Origin: Saussurea involucrata
Taxonomy: Eukaryota > Streptophyta > Magnoliopsida > Asterales > Asteraceae
DNA length: 64,000 bases
Assembly (NCBI GenBank): GCA_033807775.1
Contig: CM066317.1
Span: forward strand, 36,025,870 to 36,089,869
Direction of reading: 5' to 3'
Both the position numbers and the translations under genes were made by a program. The notes under the pieces were generated by a model. That model worked only from the letters and a program-made list of their open reading frames with translations, had not been told where the DNA came from and searched no databases. Positions 43,784-56,000 of the stretch are shown here, piece after piece. Within the stretch, counting starts at the first letter, position 1. Each line of letters begins with the position of its first letter.

Positions 43784-46201
43784 ATGGCCACCAACACAAA
43801 CACAAATTATATAGACAATGGTTCTCTTGCTAAACCCCCTAGATTTTCCAAAGATAACTTCAACTTATGGAAAAATAGGATGACACTCTTCTTAGAAGGT
43901 GTAGACCCTACTATGCCTTACTATCTCGAAAATGGTCCATTCATCCCTGTAAGAATTGATGCTGCTATTCCAGCCGCTGAGAATAGACCTGCTATTCCAG
44001 AAAGGCTGGTACCTAAGGAAATCTTTCAATGGACTGACGAAGATAAGAAGAAAGTGGCTATAGATACAAAAGCCAGATCCATACTATCCATGGCTCTTCC
44101 TGACGAAGTCTACCATTCCTTCATGAATCTGAAAACATCAAAAGCCATGTGGAACACAATATGTGTTCAGTATGAAGGAACGTCTGAAGTCCAAGACTCA
44201 AGAAAGATCAACCTGGTAAGACAATACGAAAGCTTCATTTCTGGTAAGAATGAATCTCTCTCTGAAGTTCACCAACGTTTTAATTGTTTAATTATAGATC
44301 TGAAAACTGTTGGTAAGGAATATTCTAACTTTGAAGTACTGACAAAGTTTCTAGAATGTTTACCTAAAAGCTGGGACAATTATGCTATGTGTCTCAAGCT
44401 ATCAAATGATCTAAAATCAATGACCCTTTCAACCTTATATGGCACGTTGCTGAATCATGAGCAATCGAGCCATCTTAAGAAGAATCTTGTAAAAGATTCT
44501 AAAAGCACCCCTGTTGCTTTAATCTCAGAGGAACCTTCTACTCAGCGACCCTCGGTCACTATCACTGAGTTAGAAAGTAACTCTGAAAGGTCATCAGACT
44601 TTGATTCTTCAGATGATGATGAATCTTTGGCTCTCCTAACTAAAAAGTTCAGGAGATTTGCCAAAAAGAAAATGTTTAGAAAGAACAAACCTCTTTCCAT
44701 AACTGACAAGCCTAGATCATCAGCTTTTGTTGATAAGGCTACTGCTACTTGTTTTAACTGCGAAAATACAGGACATTTCGCTAACGAGTGCAGGTCTAAG
44801 AAAGTTTCTAGACCCTCAGCTTTTACAAAGAAACCCTTTGTTCCAAGGAATAAAGATGACAAATATTCAAAGCTGAAAGAAAAATATGCAAAGCTGAAAA
44901 GCTTTAAGAAGAAGAATAAGGGCCTGATGGCTGACTATGATTGGGCTGCTTCTGATGAAGAAGCATCATCATCTGACTCTGAAGATGATGAAGCAAATCT
45001 ATGTCTCATGGCCAAGATTGAAGAAGAGGAAGAAAGTTCAGACATTCCCTCCACTTCAACCTCTGCTATTCAGGTATCACCTTCTTTCTTTACCAATATT
45101 GCAAATATTGATGAAGCTGATAGTCTCCGTAAGATCGATCTCTTGACTAGAAGTTTATACGAAGCCATGAACGGCAAAACTGTGGTTGAAAACCAAAATA
45201 TTGATCTCGCTGAAAAGCTTAAAAACTGCCACCTTCAAATAGAAAAGCTTTCTAAAATTGAAGAAGATTTTAAAGATCAAGTATATTTAAATCAGCTAGT
45301 CAAAATCGAACGAGCAGAAGCTATCGCTGCATTAAAAGCTGAAAAAGCTACTGTTGAAGGATGGTGTAACTCTTCAACAAAGATCACTGAGATAATAAAG
45401 TCTCAGATTCCCCTGAGTGATAAACGTGGTTTGGGTTACAAATATGATACTCCAAAACCAACCACTGAGCGTTCAATGCTTAAATTTGGAACGTTCGTAT
45501 CCTCAGTCGCTGACACTTCATCTTCTCAGTGCTCCTCGTCCATTACACCAATCCCTGAGGAAATTCCTACCTCCTCAAAAGGCAAGGAGAAAATGGTTTA
45601 TTCAAAACCTACCTCTGTCTCTAAAGACAAAGGTAAAGGAATTGTTATTTACCAGAATCCTCAGAAGGGTACCTTAGTACCAAAGCTGAATGCTTCTAAA
45701 GCTTCAGTGGCTCATCCCTCTGGATCAAGGAAGCAGATCTCTGGATCTATTCAGCGATATACTCCTAGACTCAGATTGGATGTCCTTGGTAAGAAATCTG
45801 AAGAACTGAATGTTCGTCCCATTTCTAAAGCCAATAGTTTACTTGGTGCTGGCACTTCTAATTCGAAATTAAAAGCTCAGCATTCAAATGGTCCTAGAAC
45901 TACTTTTAGTTATAGGAAATGTTATCACTATGGACTTACCGATCATATTGCTAGTAAGTGCCCCACAGCCACCAAAGCTGAAAAGATAGCTAAGGTGAAG
46001 ATTGCCCCCAAGGCAAAGAAGACCAACCCTGGTGCAAATCAGGTCAAGGTGAATCCTACCACTGAGGTTAAAAAATTAACCAAAGTGAAGAAAGACAAAG
46101 TTGAATCTTCAAATGCTGCGAAGACTGCTGAATCATCCATTCCAACTACTTCCACTGACAAATGTGTATACATGGTTAAGTGGGTACCCAAGAAAATCTA
46201 A
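43784..46201 (+). CDS. Gag of element F (Sirevirus)
   Basis: 805 residues, uninterrupted. The N-terminus has the copia gag signature (PPRFSKDNFNLWKNRMTLFL), followed by the UBN2-type capsid region to about residue 250. A CCHC zinc knuckle CFNCENTGHFANEC begins at residue 323. Then come an acidic Ser-rich stretch, a coiled-coil region (about residues 450-540) and a basic tail. A second knuckle at residue 713 reads CYHYGLTDHIASKC, having lost its second Cys. The frame is the same as pol and is separated from it by one TAA at 46199-46201. That could be a mutation or a read-through signal. Structural role: capsid formation and RNA packaging. The long C-terminal extension is typical of Sireviruses. 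Confidence 0.93.
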   Translation: MATNTNTNYIDNGSLAKPPRFSKDNFNLWKNRMTLFLEGVDPTMPYYLENGPFIPVRIDAAIPAAENRPAIPERLVPKEIFQWTDEDKKKVAIDTKARSILSMALPDEVYHSFMNLKTSKAMWNTICVQYEGTSEVQDSRKINLVRQYESFISGKNESLSEVHQRFNCLIIDLKTVGKEYSNFEVLTKFLECLPKSWDNYAMCLKLSNDLKSMTLSTLYGTLLNHEQSSHLKKNLVKDSKSTPVALISEEPSTQRPSVTITELESNSERSSDFDSSDDDESLALLTKKFRRFAKKKMFRKNKPLSITDKPRSSAFVDKATATCFNCENTGHFANECRSKKVSRPSAFTKKPFVPRNKDDKYSKLKEKYAKLKSFKKKNKGLMADYDWAASDEEASSSDSEDDEANLCLMAKIEEEEESSDIPSTSTSAIQVSPSFFTNIANIDEADSLRKIDLLTRSLYEAMNGKTVVENQNIDLAEKLKNCHLQIEKLSKIEEDFKDQVYLNQLVKIERAEAIAALKAEKATVEGWCNSSTKITEIIKSQIPLSDKRGLGYKYDTPKPTTERSMLKFGTFVSSVADTSSSQCSSSITPIPEEIPTSSKGKEKMVYSKPTSVSKDKGKGIVIYQNPQKGTLVPKLNASKASVAHPSGSRKQISGSIQRYTPRLRLDVLGKKSEELNVRPISKANSLLGAGTSNSKLKAQHSNGPRTTFSYRKCYHYGLTDHIASKCPTATKAEKIAKVKIAPKAKKTNPGANQVKVNPTTEVKKLTKVKKDKVESSNAAKTAESSIPTTSTDKCVYMVKWVPKKI

Positions 46202-49200
46202 TCTTACGTTGTATTGCAGGTTAAGAAGGGTAACTGGTATCTCGATAGCGGATGCTCTAGACACATGACTGGAAAGAAAAGCCTGCTCGCTGAATACAAG
46301 GAAGAGAAGGGTCCCTCTGTAACTTTCGGTGGAAATGGAAAAGGACATACCCGAGGGTATGGTGTACATTCAAATGGTACAACCTTCTTCAGAAGAGTCG
46401 CATATGTTGAAGGGCTGAAGCATAATCTTCTAAGCATCAGTCAGCTTTGCGACATGGATAACAAAGTAATCTTTACTAAGGAATCCTGCTTTGTTGCTGA
46501 CAAAAAGGAGAAGATAGCTCTCAGCGGTTATCGTTTGGAAAATGTTTATGTAATAAACATGGACTCAACAACCACTGAGAACTCCTGTTTCTTCTCAAAG
46601 GCCTCATCTGATGTCAACTGGCTATGGCATAAGAGGCTATCTCATCTAAATTTCAAGACACTGAACACTCTTTCTTCAAAAGAGTTAGTCACCGGTCTAC
46701 CTCAGCATTCATACGCCAAAGAGTCTTTATGTTCAGCGTGTGAATAAGGGAAGCAGACCAAAGCAAGCTTTAAATCAAAGCAAGTTTCTTCAGTGTCATC
46801 TCCTCTACAACTACTCCATATGGATTTGTTTGGCCCTGTTAACAAACAATCCATCGCTGGAAAGAAATATACGCTGGTCATAGTTGATGAATTCTCTCGC
46901 TTCACTTGGGTAATGTTTCTCCATTCTAAGAGTGACACCCCTGAAGAACTCATCACCTTTGTTCGGAAGATGGAAACCCTGAACAATTTGACCGTTCGCT
47001 CAATAAGGAGTGATCATGGGACTGAATTCAAAAACAGTTCTCTTGATTCCTTCCTTGAGAGTAAGGGTATTTCTCACAACTTTTCTTCAGTGAGAACACC
47101 GCAACAAAATGGAGTCGCTGAAAGAAGAAATAGAACAATTATTGAAGCTGCACGTTCAATGCTCAGCGATTCTCACCTGCCTACTCAGTTTTGGGCAGAA
47201 GCTGTCAACACTGCTTGTTTTACGCAAAACAGGTCGCTGATAGTTAAAAGATTCAAAAAGACAGCCTATGAACTCTTTCATGGGAGAAAGCCCTCAATCA
47301 GCTTTCTTCACATCTTTGGATGTCAGTGTTTCATACTGAACAACAGATATGCTCTTGGAAAGTTTGATCCTAAGGCTGATGATGGAATCTTTCTTGGATA
47401 CTCCTCAGTTTCCAAAGCCTTCAGAGTCTTCAATCGTAGAAGACAAACTGTAGAAGAAACTATTCACGTCACGTTTGACGAATCCCGTTCAGCGAACTCT
47501 AAACCGTCCGCTGATACTGAAGAACTGAATCAATGGATGTTTTCTCATCTTGGTGATTCAGAAGATATTCCCACTTCTCATGCTCATCCAGTAGAAGATG
47601 ATAGTCCTCCTATCATTCCAAATATGCTGAACAGTGAAGCTGAAACTTCTTGGGTCTCAGATGTTCCTATAAACACTATACCTAACGCTGAACCAAATGT
47701 CTCAGACATTCCATCTACTTCTCAGCAATCAGTGAATATAATGACAACTGCATCCATTCCTCTCTTGGCTGATACTCCCGACGTCGCTGAAGCTTCATCT
47801 TCAGCTCCTCCAGTTCAAGTTGAGTCAGCGTCTCACACTCCGGCTCAACGATGGACTATAAATCACCCAATTGATCAAATTATTGGTGATCCAAACGCTG
47901 GGATTCAGACTCGACGAAGTGCAGGTAATATATGTTTATTTGTAAATTTTATTTCACTAACTGAACCAAAGAAAGTAGATGATGCCCTCAAAGATCCAAA
48001 CTGGGTCAGCGCCATGCAAGAAGAGCTGACTGAATTCGAAAGAAACAAAGTTTGGAAACTTGTTCAGAGATCAACTGATAAAACTGTGATAGGCACTAAA
48101 TGGGTCTATCGAAACAAGTTGGACGAACATGGTACTGTAACCCGCAACAAAGCTCGTCTTGTTGCTCAGGGATACAGACAAGAGGAAGGTATAGATTATG
48201 ACGAAACATTTGCTCCAGTAGCAAGACTTGAATCTATTCGTCTATTCTTAGCATATGTTGTACACAAAAACTTCAAAGTACATCAGATGGATGTTAAGTC
48301 AGCGTTTCTGAATGGAAAGCTGAATGAAGAAGTGTATGTGGAACAACCTCCAGGATTCTCAGATTCTAAGCGTCCAGGTTATGTTTATAAACTAGATAAG
48401 GCACTTTATGGCTTAAAGCAAGCTCCACGTGCATGGTATGACACTCTTTCCACTTATCTCCATATTGAAAAATTTAAGCAAGGTAAGATTGACAAAACTC
48501 TATTTTTTAGAAAAGTGAAAGGTCATATCATTTTAGTTCAAATATATGTTGATGACATTATATTTGGTTCTACTAACCCTAAGCTTTGTACTCGTTTCGC
48601 TGATAGAATGAAAGATGAGTACAAAATGAGCATGATGGGTGAACTAACATATTTCCTTGGTCTTCAGATTAAGCAAACTGAAAAGGGAACTTTTATAAAT
48701 CAGGGAAAGTATGTTAAAGATATGCTGAAGAAATTCGACTTAACTGAAAGCTCAGCTATGAAAACCCCTATGACACCACCGCTGACACTTGATCGGCTCA
48801 CTATTGTATCTTACAGCTAGCCGACCCGATATTATGTTTGCAACATGCTTGTGTGCACGATATCAAGCTGAACCTAAGATATCTCATATGAAAGTTGTAA
48901 AGCGAATTTTTTGATATCTTAAGGGTACAGCGAATCTAGGTCTTTGGTATCCCAAAGATTCAGGATTCGATCTAACCGCCTATTCAGATAGTGATTTTGC
49001 AGGTTGCAAAATGGATAGGAAAAGCACCACAGGAGGATGTCTGCTCCTGGGTGGAAAGCTGGTAAGTTGGACAAGTAAAAAGAAAAATTCAGTGTCCACT
49101 TCCACAGCTGAAGCTGAATATGTAGCTGCTGGAAGCTGTTGTTCTCAAGTCTTGTGGATGAGAAATCAGCTACTAAACTATGATCTTCAGCTCTCCAAAA

Positions 49201-49442
49201 TTCCAATCTATTGCGACAGCACAAGTGCCATCGCTATAGCAAACAATCCAGTACTACATTCAAAGACCAAACATATAGAAATCAGATATCATTTTATCAG
49301 AGATCATGTGATGAATGGTGATATAGAACTTCATTTTATCCCAACTGATTATCAGTTAGCAGATTTATTTACCAAACCTCTTGGTGAGACAAGATTCAAC
49401 TTTCTCATCAGCGAGCTTGGAATGCTGAACTTTGAAGGATAA
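46202..49442 (+). pseudogene. Pol of element F: protease, integrase, RT, RNase H
   Basis: Copia order is clear. Protease WYLDSGCSRHMTG starts near 46235. The integrase zinc-binding region (LWHKRLSHLNF...CSACE) is followed by the catalytic core (LLHMDLFGPV, RSDHGTEFKN, TPQQNGVAERRNRT). RT has VKSAFLNGKLNEEVYVEQPP and the active-site YVDDIIFGST. RNase H has YSDSDFAGC, STAEAEYVAA and DLFTKPLG, ending at 49442. Lesions: TAA at 46745-46747, a deletion with frameshift near 48790 that removes about 16 codons before the SRPDIMFATCLCARYQA segment, and TGA at 48912-48914. All belong to one reading frame otherwise. No chromodomain, as expected for copia. Confidence 0.95.
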
Positions 49443-50434
49443 AATCTTCAGCGGTTCACATTAATCAGCGATAGGATAAAATCAACTCATATAACCTATT
49501 CAATCATCTTCTCTCTGAATAAAACTTGGTTAAAGCTGATATCAAGGTATGTTTTCTCTCTCTGACAATCGCATGAAAAATGCAAGATTTCAAAACAAAA
49601 TGCATCGCTGAATATCTCTTCCTTAACAGCGATATTTTGAAATTTCTTAAAACCATCGCTGAATATTTTCATTCAGTGCTTCATGTTTTCAAAAGTATCC
49701 CTGAGTTTTTCAAAACCTCAGAGACAACCAAGAATATGAAAGGACAGTTGTGACGTCATTACAACGGATAAACCCCGGCACGTTTTCTCTTCCTGACACA
49801 CGTTTGCACGTCTCGTTCAAACTTCCAATCAAATGCAAACACGTGTCCGTGTCATGATGAAAATCTTTTCCCGCTCAAGATTTTCTCTCTCTAATCTCTC
49901 TATATAAACAAACTCGAAGTTTATATTTTTCTTTTACGCGATCAATCTTCCTCCGCAAGAAAGAATTCACTGTTGCGTTTGTGATTTCAAAAACTTCAAG
50001 AACTGTTCATCATCTTCTTCATCAAACATTAAGGTTAATATGTTCTTATTATTTACCGAATGCAAATAACTTGTTTCTGATCTACTCTTTGTTTAACAAG
50101 ATCAAACAAAAGAACTTCTTAAAAATAAAATCATTTTCTTTCATGGTTTTATGAACACAACCATTTCATGGTTGTTCTTCAAGTTTAAATGCAAAAATCT
50201 TAAACTTGTTCTTCACACATTCGTTTTTCCAGAATCTATTTCTTCATAGAAAACTGGATAACAAGAATAAATGGGTTTTCTATTTTTTTAAAATCAAGAA
50301 AAACCCTAATCTTCATTAAGACATTTGTGTCTGAATGAAATGAATAAAATTTGAACCATCTTAATGGAAATTCTTTCCACATTAAGATCATTCTTATTTG
50401 TTAACATCTTTGGTTGAACTGATAATACAGAGAA
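49443..50434 (+). promoter_or_regulatory. Interval between pol and the env-like gene of F
   Basis: About 990 bp with no ORF. TATATAAA at 49901-49908 follows a CT-rich stretch. AAG|GTTAAT at 50033/50034 and ATACAG|AGAAATGG at 50431/50432 could bound a 398-bp T-rich leader intron ending 3 bp before the env-like ATG. This would be an internal promoter and leader for the env-like gene. Inference only. Confidence 0.45.
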
Positions 50435-53400
50435 ATGGCTTCATCTGACATTCTTGCTACCGCTGAGAACATCTCCGCTGATTCTGAGGAAGTGGACATC
50501 CTCAAGGCTCCTCAAGTCAAGTTTGCCCTTGACAAACTGGATTGGACTAAGGTAAACAACCTCTATGCGCTTTTCGAGTTTCCTCCTCGAAAGCAAGTCA
50601 CACATCTAGATGATGTTGTGAATTTCCTAAAGAATTGCTGCATCTCCACAGCCCTGACCATAACACCTCCTGCTCATCAGCTCTTGCTCTCACAATTCTG
50701 GTACTCAGCCAGACACTCTCAACTACCTTCAGCCAAAGACCCCTCCAAAACAATCGATTGCATCCTCTGCAATATCGAATATGGCACCATGAAGATCACC
50801 CCTGCCATAATTCGCAAAGCTCTCAGCCTTCCAATAGCTACCAAGGAAAAACCTTTCGTTACCCTCCCTGACCCCAAGAAAAACTCAGACAGGGAAGCCA
50901 TCATTGCATTTTTCGATGCAATGGGCTATGTCTGGGAAATCGGCAGAGACATGAAGGCCGAGAAGAAGCTGACGATTATCAAGAAATCGAAAATGCCCAG
51001 TGAGATGAATTTCATCTTCGCTCATCTTATCAGCTGTATGACTGCAAAGAGCGGCTCCTCTGACCAAGCCGCTAAACCTCAGCAAGCAATGGGGTATGCA
51101 CTGCTGAAAGGTCTCAACATAGACTGGGCATCGATTATCTATGATGACCTAGTTCTAAGGGTGGACACCGTCGCTGACAGACCTCCATGGGTTCCCTACC
51201 CCCGATTCATCAGCGCCATCTTCCAATATGGCCTGAAGGAGAGCTACCCAACTGAAGGTGACCTGAAACTCTCTCAGGTCGGCCCAAAGATACTCGACTT
51301 CAAACCGATGGTGAATGAGGTACGTCTTTCTACACTCTTGTCTCTTCTCAACCCTTCTTCTTCTCATTCTGTGGCTTCTTCAGCGACAATACCCATCGCT
51401 GATACCCTGGCCACAAAATCCTCTCCTTCTAAGAAAAGGAAACATTCATCTACCCCACTTGGTTCTAAAATGATCTAGAAAACAAAGGAGCAACCCCAGC
51501 AATCTCATGCTGAAGACTCCTCAGCTCTTTCTTCAAAGTGAAGGAACGTTCAGTGGTACGCTCTGCCACACCTGAACAAGCCATCCCTTTTAGTCCAACT
51601 TCAGCGTCTCTAAACGCTGAGGTTACAAACTTGGAACCTACCCAACCTCCTTCAGCCTCTCAAAAGACTGATGAAGTGATTGTCAGCGAATCCAACGTTG
51701 AACTCAGAACCCAACCCCCATTCTTATCCTTCGCTCCTCCCTCTACTCATTTGGTCTCTACTCCAGATCTCACTGGAGCTGCCATCATTTCTACGGAACC
51801 TAAAGATGATTCTCCAGGAATGATGAAGACAGGACCTGCAGAATAATCCATGGGCACTTTTGAAGATGACATGGAACTTTACTCAGGAACCCGTGATTTT
51901 GATGAATTCACCAATCCTCCTGCAGGTACACAACCACCCATAAACACTGTCACTAAACCCCAAACTTCTGAGCTTTCCTCTGTTCACAAGTTTTTATATG
52001 TTACAGGTCCTAATTTGGGAGATATCAACACCTCTCTGAAGTCCGTGGAGACAAAGCTGATAGGTCTCACCACTACTCTTTCAAATAACTCTACAGCTGT
52101 AACAAACGCTGGAGAGAATCTTACAAAGCTGATAACGGTGGTGGAGAATAAGGCTTCCGCAGATGACATGAAGCAGGTAGATAAAACTCTCAGCGACTTC
52201 GCCAAGGTGCTCGCTGACATCTACACAGACTACACCTCTCTCAAAAACTCAGTTTCGTCCATGTCCAGCGAATTTACATCGCTGAAGACATCGGTTGGAC
52301 AACTAGAGGGGGATATGTCTACTGTGAAGACTGACTTAGGCTCTGTAAAGACCGACGTTAGTTCGATGAAAACGATGATCGAGCAGCTGCTACACAAAGC
52401 GAATACTCCATCTCCTGATCCTGCCCCCGTCCCTGCATCTGACAACTTCACAGCGGCGGATCGCACTGAGCTAAAGAAGATCAATCCTGCTATTTCTGGC
52501 CTTGAAGACAGAATAGCAAAGATTGAAGTTTGTATAGGTCTCTCTGGCCAAGAAGACAGAGAACCTACCAACGCTGATGAATCTACCCATTCCTCCCCCA
52601 GTCATCATGAAAAAGAGGGGGAGAAGAGCGCTGAAGACCTTTCCCATGATGAATCTATCAGGGGAGAGAAGACGAATACTGAAGAAACCACCGCTGGACC
52701 TCAGGGAGATGAAAATCCTGAGGAAACCGAGAAGCTCGCCTCTGTATCTGAGGGGGAGCAACTCGAAGAAGAAGCTGAGAAAACTGAATCCGAAGCAGAA
52801 GATGATGAAGCCGTCGACATCCCTGATGATGAACCATCTTCTTCTCCAAAGAATGATGATGATGATGACGAAGATGGCGATGACTTCTTTATCGTCAAAC
52901 CTGCTCCGAGGATCAAAGCTCTTAAGGGAATCTCGATAAATGAACCTTCAGGGGAGCGGACAAAGACAAAGCCCTCAGCCTCTGGAGCTGAGAAAGGCAA
53001 AGGCAAAAGCGTCGCTGAAGATGACAATCTGATGATCTTGCTTGAAAAGCCGGTTTGTCAGGTAAACTAAACATCTCTCACTCCATCCCTCCTCTATCAT
53101 ACACTATCAGTTCTACTACCCAAGCCTATACACTTGAACCAATTCTCTCTATCTGTTTCTACCCAAGTTCTTACTGGTAAGATCGCTGTGTTTCAGCTAG
53201 TCCTCTCCCCTGTTTGAGGATATCGCTGAAGGCTCCACAACTGCGACTTCACCAATAATACCAGCTGCTGCTAAAGAAATAATCCCAGTCTTAGATTTAA
53301 TCTCTGAGACTGATGAACCAGAAGAACAGCTAATCTCGCACAGAGGCAGACCTTCCTTAGCTCCTCAAAAGCTAAGTGAAGAGGATCAGAAAAGAAGAGA

Positions 53401-54433
53401 GGAGATAATAAAGCGATTCGAGGATCAGCGAATCATTCTGAGACGCGATCAACTTCCTCCAGTTCCTCCAAAGTTCAGGATTTCCAAAAAGGAATACAAG
53501 GAACACCTCAGAGCAGAACGCCTAATCGCTGAAAGAAAGGAAGCTGAAGAAAAAGACAGAGAATACGCCATCCAGCTTTCTAAACGATCAATAAAAGACC
53601 CCAAGCTGAAAAGAGTTCCCATTGATGTTCAACGTCAGCTATGGTATCATGCTCAAGAGATCGTTAGAGAAAAGACTAAGGTCTCTGATACGACTTTGGA
53701 ATGGGCTAAACAAATGCTGACCTATCGATCTAGACCATCCAAAATCGTCAAGGCAAACATCAGAGGAAGACTGTTCGCTGAAGTTCCTGTTGTTGAAGTG
53801 GATGTCTACAGAGATGATGAAACCAAGCAAACCTTCTATGCTGCTACCTTAGAAAAGTTTGGTCTCTCTGAATGGTTAGAAACAAAATTAGCCATTCAGG
53901 GATCGCGCTCAAAGTTCAAAAGCCATGTCGAGAAGATCTTAAACAAACAAATCGACCTGCTTTCATCTGCTGTGGATATTCCTCCTACTCTTCCTCAACC
54001 AAGAAAAGTCTCTGATAAGAAAAAGAAAGCCTCTGGTTCAGCTCCTCATATTCGGAATGAAACGGGCATTGGTTTCTCTCGTGCTGAAATTGTTGGCTCT
54101 GATGCCGATCTCTCAATGCTTGACACCTCCTTACCACCTGGAGAAACATTCATTCCTGGCACAGTTGTAAGTGATCCCTATGGTATATTCTTTTTAGACT
54201 ACTATGGAAATCATCACTTTCAACGTATCTCTGAGCTAGACATCGCTCCCATCGAACAACTCAGAGATCTCGTATACTGGTGTGAAGTCAGACGCAACAT
54301 CAAAGCTAGACACCTGAAGCCCTTGATTTTTGAAGCAGCTCTGAAGAAAAAGAATCAAGGAGAAGATGTCCCTGACTGGATGATCCCCACATCAAAGACC
54401 CTTGATGAACTTCTCATCAAGGAAGAACCTTAA
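50435..54433 (+). pseudogene. Env-like gene of element F (Sirevirus third ORF)
   Basis: Starts MASSDILATAENISADSEEV and runs through three open segments. 50435-51478 is a globular region (about 290 residues) of the kind seen in SIRE1 env-like proteins. 51538-53070 is Pro/Ser-rich, then a coiled coil with SLKTSVGQLEGDMSTVKTDL-type heptads, then a very acidic tail. 53201-54433 is charged and then globular, ending at TAA 54431-54433. Breaks: TAG at 51476, frameshift near 51538, TAA at 51844. Between 53062 and 53200 a GT...AG intron of 139 bp in phase 0 (CAG|GTAAAC to CAGCTAG|TCC) would join the last two segments. No signal peptide or clear transmembrane helix was seen. Whether such proteins act as envelopes is unproven. 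Confidence 0.75.
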
Positions 54434-54707
54434 TAAGCTGATATGATCGTCTTTTTCTCTATTGTATCAGTTATTCTTCTGTACTTGTAATTTATTTCGC
54501 TCGTACTTGTAATCTTTCAATTTCTCTTTGTAACCTGATTCAAAGTTTTAAAGAAAGATTTCAGCGAATGTACTTTACTCCATCAGTACTGAAAAGATCC
54601 CAGAAAACAGTAAAAGGGACAAATATTTTATGAGTTCTTTTTATCCTTATGTTTTCGTTAAATAGCAATTTTCTTTGTTGCTATGTCATAATCAAATAGG
54701 GGGAGAT
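54434..54707 (+). other. 3' untranslated part and polypurine tract of F
   Basis: Non-coding, ending in AAATAGGGGGAGAT directly before the 3' LTR. Confidence 0.85.
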
Positions 54708-55673
54708 TGTTGATCCAAACCCTCAGTGATTTGATAATGACCCTCTCTTATATACTTAGTGAAAATTGTAAGTAAACAATATGTATCAGAGTTTCACTAT
54801 CGCTGATAAGTACTAAGATCTTATAGTACCGCTGATAGGAACTCTCACTCTCTTAAGTTAAACATTCAGCGAAAACTGTTCATCATTAATGCTCTGAGTC
54901 TGTTCAGTTATTATGATGATCGCTGATAAGTTAGTTGTTTACTTATGATCCCTGAAGACAAGTTTCACGTCAACAAAGGTTCTACGCTGAAGTCGAAGAT
55001 CAAGCTCAAGAACCAGCGACAAGTCTCCTAATGAACTGATGCGGATCAGCGAAGACTCAGATTTGTCCACTCAACGTGAAGTATCAAGTACAAGACTTCA
55101 GCTATCGCTGAACTTTATCTTTAGCTGAATAGAAAAAGATAATCGCTGAATCAACGAAAAGTTGATCATGAAGTCCTCCGTACAAAGTACTTTTGTCTTA
55201 ACCCCCCTTGCACGACTTCGTACGAAATGTCAGAAAAGAACCTCCGACTATCTGAAATCGTACAACCACTCTGATACTACACTGTTCATCCATGCGGCTA
55301 CTAAGGTTGTCAACCAAGGTCAATGACATGCAACCAACCAGCTGATGACACGTTTAAAGTGTATACTGACTTGCATAAAATGCATGCAGTATATAAATAA
55401 ATGAACCCACTTCTTTTGAAGTAACTTGCTAACTCTGGACAAGTTCAATCTCTTATCTCAAGATAGGTTATTATTAGTAATTTCCTTATCTCTCTTAGTG
55501 CAAGAAACCTTAGTGTTCCAACTTGTTTAGATTTAGGTTTATCCTTAATCTTGTTTCCGCAACAAGCTGTAAATTGTTAATGATTTATCAATAAACAATT
55601 TAGAAAAGTAAAATATGTGTGTTTGTATTCAACCCCCCCTTCTACAAACTTATATAGGCCTTCGGGACCAACA
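54708..55673 (+). repeat. 3' LTR of element F
   Basis: 966 bp, paired with 42737-43703; TG...CA ends; followed by TSD ACGAT. Confidence 0.95.
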
Positions 55674-55678
55674 ACGAT

Positions 55679-56000
55679 CATGTACGGTACGGTACGTTCA
55701 TGGTTGCACCTGGCCAGTGTGATGGTGAACCTACTAGTTACATGTGAGTACTTGGACAACTTTGATGTGATGACCGTTGGGGTAGTGAGAAGTTTCTAAG
55801 CGAGTAGCCGTTAGACGAGGTTGATGATTTTAGCATCTGCCATTTAGAGTGGCAGTAAGCATGGTGATTGCATTAAGTGGACCATTTCGGGTCGAGATTG
55901 AGGTAATTCTAAGAAGGGTTTGTAGAAGGAATTTTATCCTTAAGTGGTTATTTGATTGGAAATTTTATTTAGTTGTTGTTCCAATTTTGAGGGTGTTACA
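55679..56000 (+). mobile_element. 3' remainder of element E
   Basis: 218 bp of leader-like interior, including a GACCGTTGGGGTAGTG phrase also present in the leader of C at about 17700. A deletion junction at about 55897 leads to the last 104 bp of the 3' LTR, ending GGTGTTACA and the TSD TGGAA. Confidence 0.8.

Larger units (their letters stand above)
42737..55673 (+). mobile_element. Element F: Sirevirus (SIRE/Maximus-type) copia retrotransposon
   Basis: 12,937 bp inserted in the leader of E with TSD ACGAT at 42732-42736 and 55674-55678. LTRs of 967 and 966 bp differ by about 15 positions, so it is fairly young. The order is gag, protease, integrase, RT and RNase H, as in copia, followed by an extra env-like gene. 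Large size, long gag with zinc knuckle and an env-like gene place it with Sireviruses. Pol and the env-like gene carry stops and frameshifts, so this copy is not autonomous. Confidence 0.95.
39745..56000 (+). mobile_element. Element E: internally deleted Tekay-like gypsy element, split by element F
   Basis: A 2812-bp 5' LTR (39745-42556), PBS, 175 bp of leader, then copia element F, then 218 bp more interior and only the last 104 bp of a 3' LTR (55897-56000). The 5-bp TSD TGGAA at 39740-39744 and 56001-56005 shows both outer ends are original, so gag-pol and most of the 3' LTR were lost by internal deletion. Confidence 0.88.
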
